Positions 1-11,689 of a DNA stretch of 64,000 bases are shown here, piece after piece. Source of the stretch: Podospora comata. Lineage: Eukaryota; Ascomycota; Sordariomycetes; Sordariales; Podosporaceae. Position numbers and translations under genes: made by a program. The DNA is taken from NCBI GenBank assembly GCA_017354895.1, contig CP071493.1, forward strand, positions 4,836,001 to 4,900,000, read 5' to 3'. Below the pieces are notes generated by a model. The model searched no databases and was not told where the DNA came from. It saw only the letters and a list, made by a program, of their open reading frames with translations. Each line of letters starts with the position of its first letter. Position 1 is the first letter of the stretch.

Positions 1-3000
1 AGGATGCGACGGAGGCTGATAGAGATTTTCCCCCAGACACAATTCGTTTGGCTGAAATGGTGAAAAAGCATTCGTACCTGCATGTTGCAGCTCGTGGCTG
101 CAGTAGCTTCGTCGTGCTCTGCAAGGCACAGCTGCCGGAAAAAGGCCAAAGTACCTCTGGGCTGCCTGGTACATGCGGTCAGTTTTGCCACTGGGACTGG
201 GGGAACAGCCGTGCTGCCGTGATAGCTTCTCGTCCTTCTCCCATCGTCTGATGTGTCTGATGGATAGTGGGGTGCAAGTGGAAACGGTAGAAGGCATCAT
301 CAGCTCGTCTGTATTGAATCCACCGTGACGGAGCGGATTTGGAGACATCATGTACGTAGGTACCGGTACCTGGGTGTGATGAACAGACAGGATCGAGTCG
401 AATACGGAAATGCTTGTCGTACAACACGCAGCTTTCGTGTTATGCTGGACGCGCGGTCGTGTTGTTCTCATTGTCTGAAGCTGAGGGCAAGCTCTGCCGA
501 TGATGATGATGCTGTTGATGATGCTCCGAGAGATAGGCTTGATTTGATAGTCCAGGCATTAGTCGTTTCCAAAAGGCAGAAATGATAAATGATATGTCAG
601 AAACAAGTTGATTGCAACTGCAACGCTGGATAGTGCTGTCTCGACGTTTCGGGAACACGACGATGTGACTGCAAAGCTGTATGAAACAGCTCTCTCCCCG
701 CTCAACATTTGCCTCGACCTATAGGGGAGGACATGTTGTTTTCTCAACCGCTGGACGCGTTTGTTGTGGATGGCGGCGGACCGGAAGAGGATAGCCAGAA
801 AGATGCCCATGATCGTCCAAAGAAGCACTGAGACAAAAGCAGGATGGCCTCGAATCCATCAATTCAGACAGGACCGTGAGGACCGGCTGGTGATGATTGC
901 CTAGGGTTGATGCAGGCTGCCGAAGCTGGGCAACACGTGAACAGGATTGTATGTATCTGGACAGCCAGACAGTGTCAAAAATAGCGACAGATTCATGCAA
1001 CGCCCTCTCAAAACCAAGCGAGAAAAGCAAAGGACACGCAGCGTAGCATGCCACCTGACCGCTCCGATCCGTCCAATCCATGACAGGTAACACGCACAAA
1101 TTATGTATCAGTTCTCAGCCCAGCAACTCCAGCTGCTGTCTATACGAAGTTGAGGAGGAGCAAAAAAAAAGATTGAGAGGTGATACCTACCAATGGTAGA
1201 ATCCGATGGGAGAGAGACTACGGAGAATGGGAAGTGATAGGTGGTGTAGAGGGACGAAAAAGGCATCATAGGCAGGGTTGTAAAGTGGTTGCATGGCGGG
1301 GCAGTCAAATGCGTGTCTGCTATTGGCTCTTGGGCCCACCTTTCTTCCGAGTGACCTCTCGCACTCTCACTGTCCTCCCATCCCACCTCATCACTTTTTA
1401 CCCCGCGGTTGAGAACCTGAAGGCGACTCTTTCTCACGATCGACGGCCGACTCGCAGCCTCTCGGGTGTTTCATGTTTCTCCTGCACAGCGACTGAGCCA
1501 TCAGGCTCACCATTCCCCTCACTCGGTCGGTGGTCCGCGCGGGACCTAAGACCTGCAGCATCACCTTGGTACCGCACGACACGGACACCCGGCGCAGGTC
1601 AACGCGATCGGGACAGTCTTCGATTCGCCCGCCTGGAGAGGATGAGGATGCTATGGCCGCCTTCCAACTGCATGATTTCGAGTGTAGTCCATCGGCAGTT
1701 TGTCCGTTGTTGGTCTTCCCACGCCGCAGACTATGATGGATAATTCGAGAGAGGGACACCGAATTGTCATCATCAACCACCCACCCCGCTTCTATTTTTC
1801 AAAAGTGAGCAGACGGGAGAGCAATATCGCCCTGGTGACGCTGGATGATGTGGGAATCTAAACCGGGATGCATCGACAGATAAATAAAGACCAACATACG
1901 TCTAACATCTGGTTTTCCTGGTTGGCAGAGTTTGACAAAAAAGGAAACGCATGAATTCAACCGGCGGCCTGTCCCGGACTGCCAGCTTTAATGCCCCTCG
2001 ATCGTCAGCTGACGGAGCAAGAAGGTGAGGTGATGGGCAGTCTTGCCATCATTCGCCTTCATCCGCCTGCCATGGCGGTTATTCGAGTGTCCTGTTGCGT
2101 ATCGTCGTCGAGGGCATTCACATCGTCACGTCGTCACCTGGACTCTGGATCTGATCTGAATAGTTGTTGCCAACCAGCGGCGGCGCGACGCCGCTTCCCT
2201 GGTGGTCATCCTCCAAGTTCAGGTTGCCTCTCGGGGTGTTCGTGCCTTGCAGTCACCCACCTGCGGTCCCTACTGGTTGGGGAGCAGAGGGACGAGATGT
2301 GACCTGACACAATGCAGCGAATAGCTGTGCCTGGATTGCCGTCGGACACTGCGCTTGCCCACCGCGCCTCGGCCAGAGACTTTTTTGTGCACAGTTTCTG
2401 TGGGCGATATTGTTGGCCCTTCAGCCTATCACGACTGCAGAGACGGTCTCGCGGACGGCTTCGACAATGTACATGCATGTGCTCGTCCCCCTCGTTGGTC
2501 AAAAGCGTGTGTGTCTCTCTGCCTCGAACCCGCGAGCGAGGAACAACTTACCCAGTGGTGTGTACGACGCCCAAGCGTCGCTCTGAATTCCGAATGCCAT
2601 TTCTTCTGCTGCTCAGTTTCCCCACCCATCATTACATGAAGGCCTCGCTTTCGGCCAGCTAGCGGATGCCACTGACAGAAAAGGGACACCGTCCTCCGTC
2701 CGGCCCTCAGTCTCTGCGGGACCCGGCCGGCCTCGGCAGCTTGGGGGAATGACAACTGATGACAAGCCTGGAGCTGGCTTACTTGACAGCTCAACTCCAC
2801 CGTAGCGGCGAACAGTGCGTTGGACCATCTATCTCTAGTAGAGAGAACAGCACAGCTCATCAGCTACCTTGTTACAGACCTACCAGCGGAGCTACACTAG
2901 CAGAGGCCGCTTTTCCCCCTCACGTCTTTCTCTCTGTGGTGCTGCTCAGTGCTGCTGCATGCTGCATACGCAGGCACCGCAGCTTAGTGCCTCTACCAGC

Positions 3001-4005
3001 AGAGGGGATGATTGGTCGGGGGAGAGAAGGGTGGCCGCCCAGAAGGTACCATTCTCGCAGCGGTACATCCGTCGTGCTGGCAGACTAATCCGCATTTAGC
3101 ACATTTATGACTGCGCCTGGTGAGTGGGGGGGATGGCGCCCACAAGTCCATTCGTCGAAGCCGGCCACCCACCATCTGATGTTGCCATCCACCCACATGC
3201 CCCAGAACACCATTAACAGACAGGGGCCCTTGTCACTTGGTCCCTCCCAGCCCTTGTCAATCCAAGACCCAAGCGAACCCGCGCATGGTGGACATGGTGG
3301 GCTGGTGCGGATTGGAGCGACCAGGATTAGGTGCCAGTCGAGGATTAGGTGCCCAGTCGAGAGAGGGTCGAGAGAGCCCACACAGTCTATCGCCTGCCTG
3401 TCTGGCACCTCGCTGGCCGTTGATCGCTTTAGAGTGGGTTAGGCCCATCCGTACATATCCTCCATGGGCTTCCCACCCTGACGCTCTCTTCTCTCCACAA
3501 TCGGCAAATCGGTCGACCTGGACGTGTGATTGCCTCGCTCTCTCTCTTTCTTGTTCATTTACATATTGGTTCTTGTTTCTTTTAGGACTCGACACTTTTG
3601 GAACATCTTGTTCCTTATTACCCTCTTTCAGCCCCCTCAAGCACATACACCAACTCGTCCTCTCTCGTCTACCTCCTCCGTCCACCTCAACCTCCTCCAT
3701 CCTCACCAACCTCGCCCTCAGCTGTGGACGATAAGACGAGTTCATGTACAACAGCAACAAATATCGAGACCTTTGAACCCGGCTGGTTGTTGATCATCAT
3801 CATCACAACTGCCAGACATTCATTACCAAAAGAACCAACCATCACCATCTTTAGGCCACAGCCCAACAGCAAGCAATACTCGCTCCATCCAGCAGCAAAC
3901 TGTACAATAAGCCCGATATATACTTAATACCTAAACCAAAGCAACCGAACAACGAAGAAGAACAACAACAATAAGTCCAGGTGTCTTGACTGGTGGGTAA
4001 CCGCA
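1..4005. other. Long upstream region of the msn2-type gene, no gene recognised
   Basis: Only short overlapping frames with no recognisable protein are open here on either strand. The last 500 bases look like a fungal promoter and 5' leader: a long CT-rich tract around 3530-3730, then A/C-rich, G-poor sequence from about 3800 to 3995 just ahead of the coding region. The leader could contain an intron that I cannot place. The large size fits regulatory genes with long promoters, but a noncoding RNA cannot be excluded. Confidence 0.5.
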
Positions 4006-4035
4006 ATGATCTCTAGAGTGGAACCTGGACGCTGA
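4006..4035 (+). promoter_or_regulatory. Nine-codon upstream ORF whose stop overlaps the main start
   Basis: An ATG at 4006 opens a frame of nine codons (peptide MISRVEPGR). Its TGA at 4033-4035 shares an A with the ATG of the msn2-type gene at 4035, giving TGATG. This arrangement is known from termination-reinitiation and from uORF control of translation. Whether the start lies in the mature mRNA is inferred from the leader-like sequence around it. A later in-frame ATG at 4092-4094 could serve as an alternative start if the first is skipped. Confidence 0.5.
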
Positions 4036-6047
4036 TGGACTGGAATAGCAACCGCAACAACAGCAACAGTAACTGCCATAATTCGCCCAACATGTCTACA
4101 GCACCATCCTACTTCTTCTACCGGCCTGGTCCCAGTGTCGAGAGCAGACCAAACCACTTTGTCCAGCAGCCTTTCCACCCAGTTTTCCAACAACAGCAGA
4201 TGATGATGAACCTTCCCGTGGTGGCTCCTCTTCCCTCCACGCCTGTCTACTCGCGGCCAACATCATCCTGCTCGTCGCAGCAAGGGCCGCTGCTCTCACA
4301 CACATTCAACGGCACCACCATCTCACCTGCCGTGCTCACACCGGCGGCTTCCCCACAGCCCATCAACTACAAGTCACTGCTTGCGCTCGACACGGGACTC
4401 AACGAGTTCGATGGACTCCGGTCCCCGTCGACTCCTGCGCTCTCGTGCTCCGGCAGCACTGTCAGCAGCCCCGGCAGCACCTATGAGATGCTCGCCACAC
4501 CGCTCAACCCCATGCTCTCTGGCCTTGACGGTTTTGGGACCAAGGGTAAGAGGGAAGAGGAGGGGCTCGAATGCTTCCCTGACCTGGAGCCATGGTCCTC
4601 CAGCTGCTCTTCACCTCAGCTTGTGCCTGGTTAGTGATTTTTATGATTTTTTTTTTGATTTCATTTGTGAATGTAGATGCAGTGAGTCAGGGTGGATGGA
4701 GTGAATTGAATGAACGGGCGGGCCAACTGGCCCCTGCTTTGAGATTTTGGGTGGTTGCGCGGTTGAGCTTAGCGGGGTTCTCAGCTGGGCTGCTTTTTTT
4801 CTGGGTGCTGGAGCTGACCAAAACTCTGCCTGTCCACAGTGTACCTTTCATCCCGCGCACAGGCTCCCCAGACTGCCACTGCCACGCTCAACAGACAAGC
4901 CAGTAACGACCTCCTTTCTCCTGCATCGTGCCCGTCACTTTCTCCATCACCCTCCCCTTACGCGCGCTCAGTGTCTTCCGACGACAGCTTCTGCGATCCA
5001 CGCAATCTGACTGTCGGCTCTGTCAATTCCACTCTTGCTCCAGAATTTGCGGCTCTCCCCGCTTTTTGCCTGGGTGAGGAAGAGGATCAAAAATTCGTGC
5101 TCAGGGGCGATTCGTTTGTCAGCTCCCACAACGCGTCCACCATCTTCACCAGCCAGGACCTGCACCGCACCCTTCCCTCCAGCTTCACTACTGGTGACCT
5201 GTCAGACTTTGACTCTGACGACGAGTTCCAAGGCCTTGCCATCTTGAGCGAAGCCCTCGTGTCCCAGGCCAGCAGCCGGTCGCGTTCCTGCAGCGAGACC
5301 AGCTTCAAGTGCGAGGAAGACTTTGAGGACGGCGACTCCTTTGCTGCCAGCTACCTGCCCAGCCCACCAAGCTCGTGCGAGGACGCCGACGAGCATCAAC
5401 CCAAGAGGCAAAAGAAGTCTGCCGACAGCTGCTGCAGCAAGCCCACCATGAACGTCGCTGCTGAGGCCCAATCAGGGGCTGCTCAGGACCAGTCCCAGAC
5501 CCCGGCCAACCAGGACAACACCACCAGCGAGGCCCAAAACAACAACTCGGGTGCCAACTCCGCTTCTCCCGATACCGCTGACACCCCCTCCGGCACCCCC
5601 GCTGCTCCCACCAACCGCCGTGGTCGCAAGCAGTCCTTGACCGAGGATCCCTCCAAGACCTTCGTCTGCGAGCAGTGCAACCGCCGGTTCCGCCGCCAGG
5701 AACACCTCAAGCGTCACTACCGTTCTCTCCACACCGAGGACAAGCCCTTCGAGTGCCACGAGTGCGGCAAGAAGTTCTCTCGCTCTGACAACCTTTCCCA
5801 GCATGCCCGCACCCATGGAGCCGGCGCCATCTCTCTCGACCTTCTCGATGGCTCCGACATGGCTGCCGCCGCCGCCGCCGGTCACCTAGGTCAAGGGTAT
5901 CCACACCCTCACGGCATTTCTCTTGCTCCCGACTACCACACGCTCGGCCATGTGTTGTTCCAAATTAGTGCTGAGATCCCAGGCAGCGAGTCGTCGTCGG
6001 ATGAGAGCACCGAGTCCAGCAGGAAGAAGCGCAAGAGGTCAGAGTAA
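4035..6047 (+). CDS. msn2: C2H2 zinc-finger stress regulator, Msn2/SEB1 type
   Basis: Two coding exons, 4035-4629 and 4840-6047, joined across a 210-nt intron (GTTAGT donor, CAG acceptor, phase 1), encode about 600 residues. Two adjacent C2H2 fingers lie at about residues 475-525; the first carries [17 protein letters not shown] and the second [17 protein letters not shown], a pair diagnostic of the yeast Msn2/4, Trichoderma SEB1 and Aspergillus MsnA family, which binds the CCCCT stress element. The N-terminal three quarters is low-complexity and rich in S, P, T, Q and N, as expected of an activation region, and the C-terminal tail ends in a basic cluster (RKKRKR) that may be a nuclear signal. 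Family members act in the nucleus in osmotic, oxidative and heat stress. The ATG at 4035 was chosen because it is the first in frame; the ATG at 4092 is possible. The intron is longer than most in this window. Confidence 0.93.
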
Positions 6048-6753
6048 TGGAACGCAAAACTTGCTCGATCAACCTTTTATCTATTCAATTCTCTGCACAC
6101 TCTTCACAATGTCGGTGGTTCTCGCATTAGAACGTACCGTCGCCATTGATGCCCGGACATGACTGCCACGACGCGTTGTTTCATCGGGCCTGGGTCAACA
6201 CATCAACATTTACATATATACACTGGGGGTTTGCTCTTTTTCATCAAGATAAAGCGAGGAGGTGGGACACCATTTGGGATTCTTTTTTTATGGCGCAGAC
6301 GTTTTTTCGCCTTTTGGCAGGAACTCAGCAGGCAAAAACGATGGGTTGGTGTTTTTTTGTTATTTTATATCTTTTTTAGTCTTCATGTGTGTGACATTTG
6401 TTTTTTTGTGTCAATGTCCACAAACACTTCATGTACCACCACCAACTCCTGTCACCCAAACCAGCATCACCGCGTCCCATGGCTTCTTCTGTGAAGTCAT
6501 GGGAGCAGGACGGCAATCACGATCAAAACAAAAGCGCGCTTTTCCCATTGGGGATGGAGGGAAACGCGACCAAAAGCTCGAGGAGCCAAAAAGATGACAG
6601 TGAAGAAGGGAGAAGAAATATGACGATCTGATTGTACGAACTGGAGAAGAAGAAGAGAACATACACACGATTTGCATTAGGAAAGGAGGATCCGATTTTC
6701 ACCACAACCTCATTTGACGTGGTCGATATCATCAAAGCATGTTCTCTTGTCTC

Positions 6754-6799
6754 TCTTTGTCTCTCTCTCTCTATCTCTCTCTCTTCGGGAGAGAGATAG
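6754..6799 (+). repeat. CT-rich microsatellite ending in a UUCG-type hairpin
   Basis: A run of CT repeats ends in a perfect 11-bp inverted repeat (6771-6781 with 6789-6799). The seven-base loop, TCTTCGG, contains TTCG, so the RNA could close as a stable UUCG-like hairpin. It lies about 720 bases past the msn2-type stop. Its function is unknown and slippage in a microsatellite could have made it. Confidence 0.6.
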
Positions 6800-7352
6800 G
6801 TTCAACCAGCATGGTTTCGGGATAATAATTTTATTACATTTTTTTGATCACTTTTTTTTCGTTTCTCTCTGTCTTGCGGGACGGAAAACCAAATGTTTTG
6901 TGCTTTTGGCGGATATCCCACTTGTCTCTGTTCTTTTACTTCTTTGACATGCATGTGTGTGTGTTTGATGATTTTGATATGAAGGTTGTGTTTTTGGCTG
7001 TATTATTGTTTCGTTTGTGTGTTATGTCTTTCACTTCTTGACTTTCGTTTTTGCTCTTTCTGTCTTTTGTGCGCTACGCTAATAGGAAAATTGGCTTTTT
7101 GTCGTTTCTGTCTTGCTATTATCTTGCCGGTCATGATCTTCAAGCCAAGGAAAGCTTTTTTTTTCCTTTTACGGGGTGGGCACAGACAGACAATTTGGAG
7201 CACCGTCACATCTTTTGAGCTAGCCTTTGGTGGTTTTTTTTTTAACATGATGGATGGATGGAATGAGATTATTATCCGACTGGGAACCATGTACAATATT
7301 TTGCCTTTTTTGCTAGGACGCCAGTAGATCAGCAGCGATGAAATTTGAACAC

Positions 7353-7379
<27 letters not shown>
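7353..7379 (+). repeat. (GA)n microsatellite
   Basis: Uninterrupted GA dinucleotide run of about 13 units in gene-free DNA. Confidence 0.9.
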
Positions 7380-7383
<4 letters not shown>

Positions 7384-9178
7384 CCTGTTTCACTACAGCA
7401 GAGAAGAAATCATGTGAATGGAGGTGTGTGAATCAGGATGGTTAAGCGCCGGAGCCGGCGAGAAATAGAGAGAGAACTAGATTGATCGATCGACGTGTTC
7501 TGGGCTGCAGAAAAGAACCCGAGACATTGGATCTTTCTTTCTTTCTTTCGTTGCTTCTTTTTGGTGTTGTACACCCACCACACACCACACTGGAAAATGA
7601 AGATCACGGTAGCGGGTTATTTCCCCCGGTGACGGACTCTGTTAGTTCCCACGTTCTCCATTCTTGTGGTGGACTTCTCTCAGAGGTTTGCTTTTTTCCA
7701 GTTGGAATTATTGGCGGTGCCCTCCGAATGGATCGCGGCGGTGAAGGGAAAACTGAACATGGTGTTGGGAATGAGTGGGCACTCACAGTGGGAGCTGGAG
7801 ATAACTACCGCCGTTGCCGAAAACGAGAAGGGCCAAAAAAAAATGGGAACGGAACGTGCCATTGCCCAGGGTGGTGGTGGATCTGGGTCATCTTCTGGAA
7901 CTTCTTTGCCGGAGGACGATGTCGGCATCTGATTTGGATCCTTGGGGGTTTGTTTACCATCGTGGGAAAGATGACCGGGTGGATTTGTTTGGTGTGGTCA
8001 CAGTGAGTGGACGCTGAAGAGCAACGGGGGGATGGATGGATGGATGTTCGAGGCGAGATTATCTTGTGAGGGATTCACACCTGCCGGATGTGGTCGTTTC
8101 CACTACATATCTCAACTTTGGCACTTTGGCAATATCTTGACGTTCATTCGCCCGGCTCTGCTGGGACATGGTCGTCTCCAAAGGAGAAAAAAAAAGGATG
8201 CAGCGGGACCACCCAACGACCCGGGACCGGGAATTGAACATTGTGGCATTATGCTTTTTTGGAATTGGGTGTTCCCACCGACACCGAAATTATCTGGAGG
8301 GTCCCTCTCTCACCTTGAACGGCTCCACCTCCCGAATGGCCGGGCGAGCCCCCCTTGTAACGCGGAAGCCAGGAACGGCTCGGCGGGCGGCGTGGATCCC
8401 CGAATGGGACAAGATGGGGAAAAGACCCCAGAATCGGACGACAAAGTCGGTGCAGGTGATGGCGGTGGTTCGAGGGTTCATCAAAGCGACGGTGAAGGAG
8501 AAGATCCCCGAAGATTCCATCAACCATGTGCCGGTGATGGAGCTAGCAGAAAAGAATGACTCGCTAAGGCGATGTGATGAGATTGAGGTGAGTGATTGTG
8601 CCGATATTGACAGCGACACCGACAGCACGGTTGTGAGAGGAGCACTAACTAGGTTTGAGGGCTTCACCGGCAGTTGTAAAGGTAGGTGAGGGAACTGAGG
8701 GCGGACGTGAGACCTTTTTCCGCAAATAACCGTACTTTACATAATTGTATCTTACACAAACATTTCCTCACAGCACAAAACCCCACCACATCGCTGATCT
8801 GTTTGGAGCCCAGAGCTTCATCGAGCTTCAGCTCGAGCTCTAGGAGCTCTGACCCTCCCTTCACCAACATGATGGAGCCATATTCAGGCACCCGCTCCAA
8901 AAACCCCAGCATTAACCTTGCCAAATCATAATTTCCGTCGTACTGCTATTTTTATGCCAAAATCCGTGCCCAGAGGAAATTTCACAAGTTTATTCCCCCA
9001 AAATAGTGGGGATGGTGGACCACGTCTGTGTTGTCTCGTCCACGATAGTAGTGTGAAGATCCACACTCCAAGTCTCGACCGACACTTTGGCTTTTGTTAC
9101 TGGAGCCCGATTCATCTCGTCACTCTCACGATAGTAGAAGAAGGTCCACTCCATCGCGATAGCCCCAAGAAGAAAACA

Positions 9179-9200
9179 AGATAACCCGATAACCCGATAA
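9179..9200 (+). promoter_or_regulatory. Three GATA motifs at 8-bp spacing just ahead of DPH6
   Basis: AGATAA at 9179-9184, CGATAA at 9187-9192 and CGATAA at 9195-9200 all fit the HGATAR consensus of fungal GATA factors (AreA/NIT-2, SREA, WC types). They have the same orientation, with starts exactly 8 bp apart, and end 27 bp before the start codon. That spacing may reflect a short tandem duplication. Their closeness to the ATG means they could lie in the leader rather than the promoter. Confidence 0.45.
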
Positions 9201-9226
9201 CAAGCCCGCTCTATCATTTCCCCAAT

Positions 9227-11575
9227 ATGGCAACCACACTGTCACCGTCACCACAGGCGGAGAGGCTGAACGTAATCGCCCTCATCTCCGGCGGCAAGGA
9301 CTCATTCTATTCCCTGCTTCACTGCCGGGAGAATGGCCACCGGGTCGTGGCCTTGGCTAACCTCTTCCCCTCCGCCGCGGGAGCGGGAACCGGCACAGGC
9401 CGGACAAGCCCGTCGTCTTCCGTATCCGACAATGCGGCCCCACCTCCCGGAGCTACCATCCCTGATCAAGAGGAAGAGGACCTCAACAGCCACATGTACC
9501 AAACCGTGGGCCACAGCATCATCCCCCTCTACGCCGAAGCCACCGGCATCCCCCTCTACCGGAAGGCCATCAGCTCCTACGGTGCGACCCAGCATGGGAA
9601 GGATTACTCGCACTATGTCTCCACTCCGGAGGAGGTCAACGAGAGGAAGCATGACGAGACGGAGTCGATGTTTTGTTTGCTCAAGGGGATCAGGCAGAGG
9701 CATCCAGAGGTGAATGCGGTTTGTGCGGGGGCGATTCTCAGCACGTATCAGCGGACGAGGGTTGAGTCGGTGGCTGTGAGGTTGGGGTTGACGCCTTTGG
9801 CGTACTTGTGGAAGTTTCCTACTTTGCCTGCTAGTCCGGGGGGTGATGATGGGCAGCTGTTGCTGGATATGGAGCAGGCCGGGTTGGAGGCGAGGATTAT
9901 AAAGGTTGCGAGCGGGGGGTTGGAGGAGGGGGATTTGTGGGTTAATGTTGCGAGTAGGGAGGGAAGGAACAAGGTGGAGAGGGGGATGAAGAAGTATGCT
10001 TTTGGGGGACGGTTGGATGAGGGGGCCGTGATTGGGGAAGGAGGTGAGTTTGAGACGTTGGTTGTGGATGGGCCGGGGGGGTTGTTTAAGAAGAGGGTTG
10101 TGGTTGAGGAGGAGGGGAGGAGGGTGGTGAGGGAGGGTGGGGGGACAGCTTGGCTGAGTATCACCGGGGCGAGGTTAGAGGTGAAGGAGGAGTTGAGGCA
10201 TGGGAAAATCAGGGTGCCTGAGATGTGGGATGACAAGTTTCAGGCTATCCTTGATACTTTGGCATCGAATGATGAACTGCCAATACAGGATCTGAGTCTT
10301 GAAGACGGTCAAGGCAACATCGACGCTGCCCTTCCCGACCTCACCAAGCTCCAACCCTCCAACATCCAGCACCTAATATTCACCTCCATCGACCACCCAT
10401 CCGTTCAAGACGAAATAACCTCCGTCACCACCCTCATCGAGGCCTACCTCGCCTGCCAATCCCTCCCCTCGACCGTCATCCTCTCCACCACCATTCTCCT
10501 CCGCAACATGTCCGACTTTGCCACCATAAACCCCATCTACGGCTCCCTATTCCCCTTCCCTAACCCCCCGTCCCGAGTTTGCATCTCCTGCGGGGATCTC
10601 CTCCCCAAAGGCATCAACATCGTCATCGCCCTAGCCCTCTCGGCCACCCCAGACATCCAAAGAGATGGCCTCCACGTCCAGAGCAGATCCTACTGGGCAC
10701 CGGCCAACATCGGCCCCTATTCCCAAGCAATCACCACCCCTCTGTTTCCCAACTCCCAAGCAAAAGCAGTCAGGATCGCGGGTCAGATCCCCCTCATCCC
10801 AGCAACCATGACCCTTCCCCCACCAGAAGAAGACCTCAACACACAACTCGTCCTCTCCCTGCAGCACCTCTTCCGAATCGGAGTCGAAACCGGCGTGCAG
10901 CTGTTCACCTCGGGAGTGGCCTTCTTCCCTCGCTCCTCCTCCGGGAACATGCAAGAAAAGGTCAAACTTGCAGCCAAAGTTTGGGAGTTGGCACATGCAC
11001 TCCCCAAAAGTGAGGATGATGATGAGGAGGAGGAAGAGGAGGAGGATGAGGATGAAGATGGTCCAGATATTTGGGATAGGAAATATAACTCGGCTTATAC
11101 CTCGTTTGCCTCGGCCGGCCAGGCCACCCAGGGGCCGCGGCTCCCAGATTGGAGTGCGGTAAAGACCAAAACTACCATTCCGCCTGTCTTTGTGGCTGAG
11201 GTGGAGGAGTTGCCTAGGGGAAGTGGAGTGGAGTGGCAGGGTCATCTTGGGATTGCCTCTGCTGGGGAAGATAGTGTGGAGATTGTGAAAAGGGGGGGGA
11301 GTATCTGGCAGGTTGTGGTGGAGGAGAGGTTTGTTCAGACTGTGGTTGTTGAGGGGGTGGATAGAGACAGTGTTGATGAGGGTGTTGGGACGGTGGTGAA
11401 GGAGTTGGAGGGGAGGTGGTTGGTGCCTGTTGTTACTTATTTGGATAAGGGGTTTAAGTACAGATTGGGCGAGGAAGGGAAGGGGTTGGTTGTGCCGTGT
11501 AGGAGTTTGTGGGATGGGAAGGGGGAGAGGGTGGGGATGGTGAGGGTTTGGGAGGGGGTTTTGAGGGAGGATTGA
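9227..11575 (+). CDS. dph6: Diphthine--ammonia ligase with C-terminal RidA-like domains
   Basis: A single open frame of 782 codons. Residues 15-330 form an ATP-pyrophosphatase of the PP-loop class, with the nucleotide loop ISGGKDS at 20-26 and the family motif GAILSTYQRTRVE further on. The C-terminal half carries a YjgF/RidA-type region from about residue 488 (ANIGPYSQA, then VRIAGQIPL), as in yeast Dph6 (YLR143W). The family catalyses the last, ATP- and ammonium-dependent amidation of diphthine to diphthamide on elongation factor 2 in the cytosol. A run of D/E at about residues 590-605 links C-terminal segments and is probably disordered. The start at 9227 is the first ATG and gives the usual short lead to the PP-loop. 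Codon wobble bases switch between C-rich and G-rich blocks along the gene (see findings). Confidence 0.95.
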   Translation: MATTLSPSPQAERLNVIALISGGKDSFYSLLHCRENGHRVVALANLFPSAAGAGTGTGRTSPSSSVSDNAAPPPGATIPDQEEEDLNSHMYQTVGHSIIPLYAEATGIPLYRKAISSYGATQHGKDYSHYVSTPEEVNERKHDETESMFCLLKGIRQRHPEVNAVCAGAILSTYQRTRVESVAVRLGLTPLAYLWKFPTLPASPGGDDGQLLLDMEQAGLEARIIKVASGGLEEGDLWVNVASREGRNKVERGMKKYAFGGRLDEGAVIGEGGEFETLVVDGPGGLFKKRVVVEEEGRRVVREGGGTAWLSITGARLEVKEELRHGKIRVPEMWDDKFQAILDTLASNDELPIQDLSLEDGQGNIDAALPDLTKLQPSNIQHLIFTSIDHPSVQDEITSVTTLIEAYLACQSLPSTVILSTTILLRNMSDFATINPIYGSLFPFPNPPSRVCISCGDLLPKGINIVIALALSATPDIQRDGLHVQSRSYWAPANIGPYSQAITTPLFPNSQAKAVRIAGQIPLIPATMTLPPPEEDLNTQLVLSLQHLFRIGVETGVQLFTSGVAFFPRSSSGNMQEKVKLAAKVWELAHALPKSEDDDEEEEEEEDEDEDGPDIWDRKYNSAYTSFASAGQATQGPRLPDWSAVKTKTTIPPVFVAEVEELPRGSGVEWQGHLGIASAGEDSVEIVKRGGSIWQVVVEERFVQTVVVEGVDRDSVDEGVGTVVKELEGRWLVPVVTYLDKGFKYRLGEEGKGLVVPCRSLWDGKGERVGMVRVWEGVLRED

Positions 11576-11689
11576 TGGGGAAAGGATATACATTGGGTAG
11601 AAGGGTGGACGGAGGGATGGGATATGAATGCTATTTTTTATGACTTTTAGATGCACGACGGGTCTATAGAGGTAAAAATTGAACGAGTA

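Larger units (their letters stand above)
6048..9178. other. Intergenic region of 3.1 kb, no convincing gene
   Basis: The first 1.3 kb is T-rich with many poly-T runs and probably includes the 3' UTR of the msn2-type gene. It holds a CT-rich tract with a hairpin near 6750-6800 and a GA repeat near 7353-7379. A frame from ATG 8168 to 8689 (173 codons) has an acidic, protein-like second half, and a possible GTGAGT donor and CTAAC..TAG acceptor near its end, but I recognise nothing in it and do not call it. The last 250 bases are the promoter of DPH6. Confidence 0.5.

Noticed and set aside
723-3637. CCCCT/AGGGG stress-element cores upstream of the msn2-type gene, suggesting autoregulation
   Set aside because: I count eight cores in about 4 kb on both strands, close to what chance gives for a 5-mer, so no enrichment is shown.
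8168-8689. A 173-codon plus-strand frame before DPH6
   Set aside because: The second half looks protein-like but there is no recognised motif, and overlapping frames on both strands are equally open.
10631-11656. A 341-codon minus-strand frame over DPH6
   Set aside because: Shadow of G-rich sense codons; the product is mostly P, H, L and I with no family resemblance.
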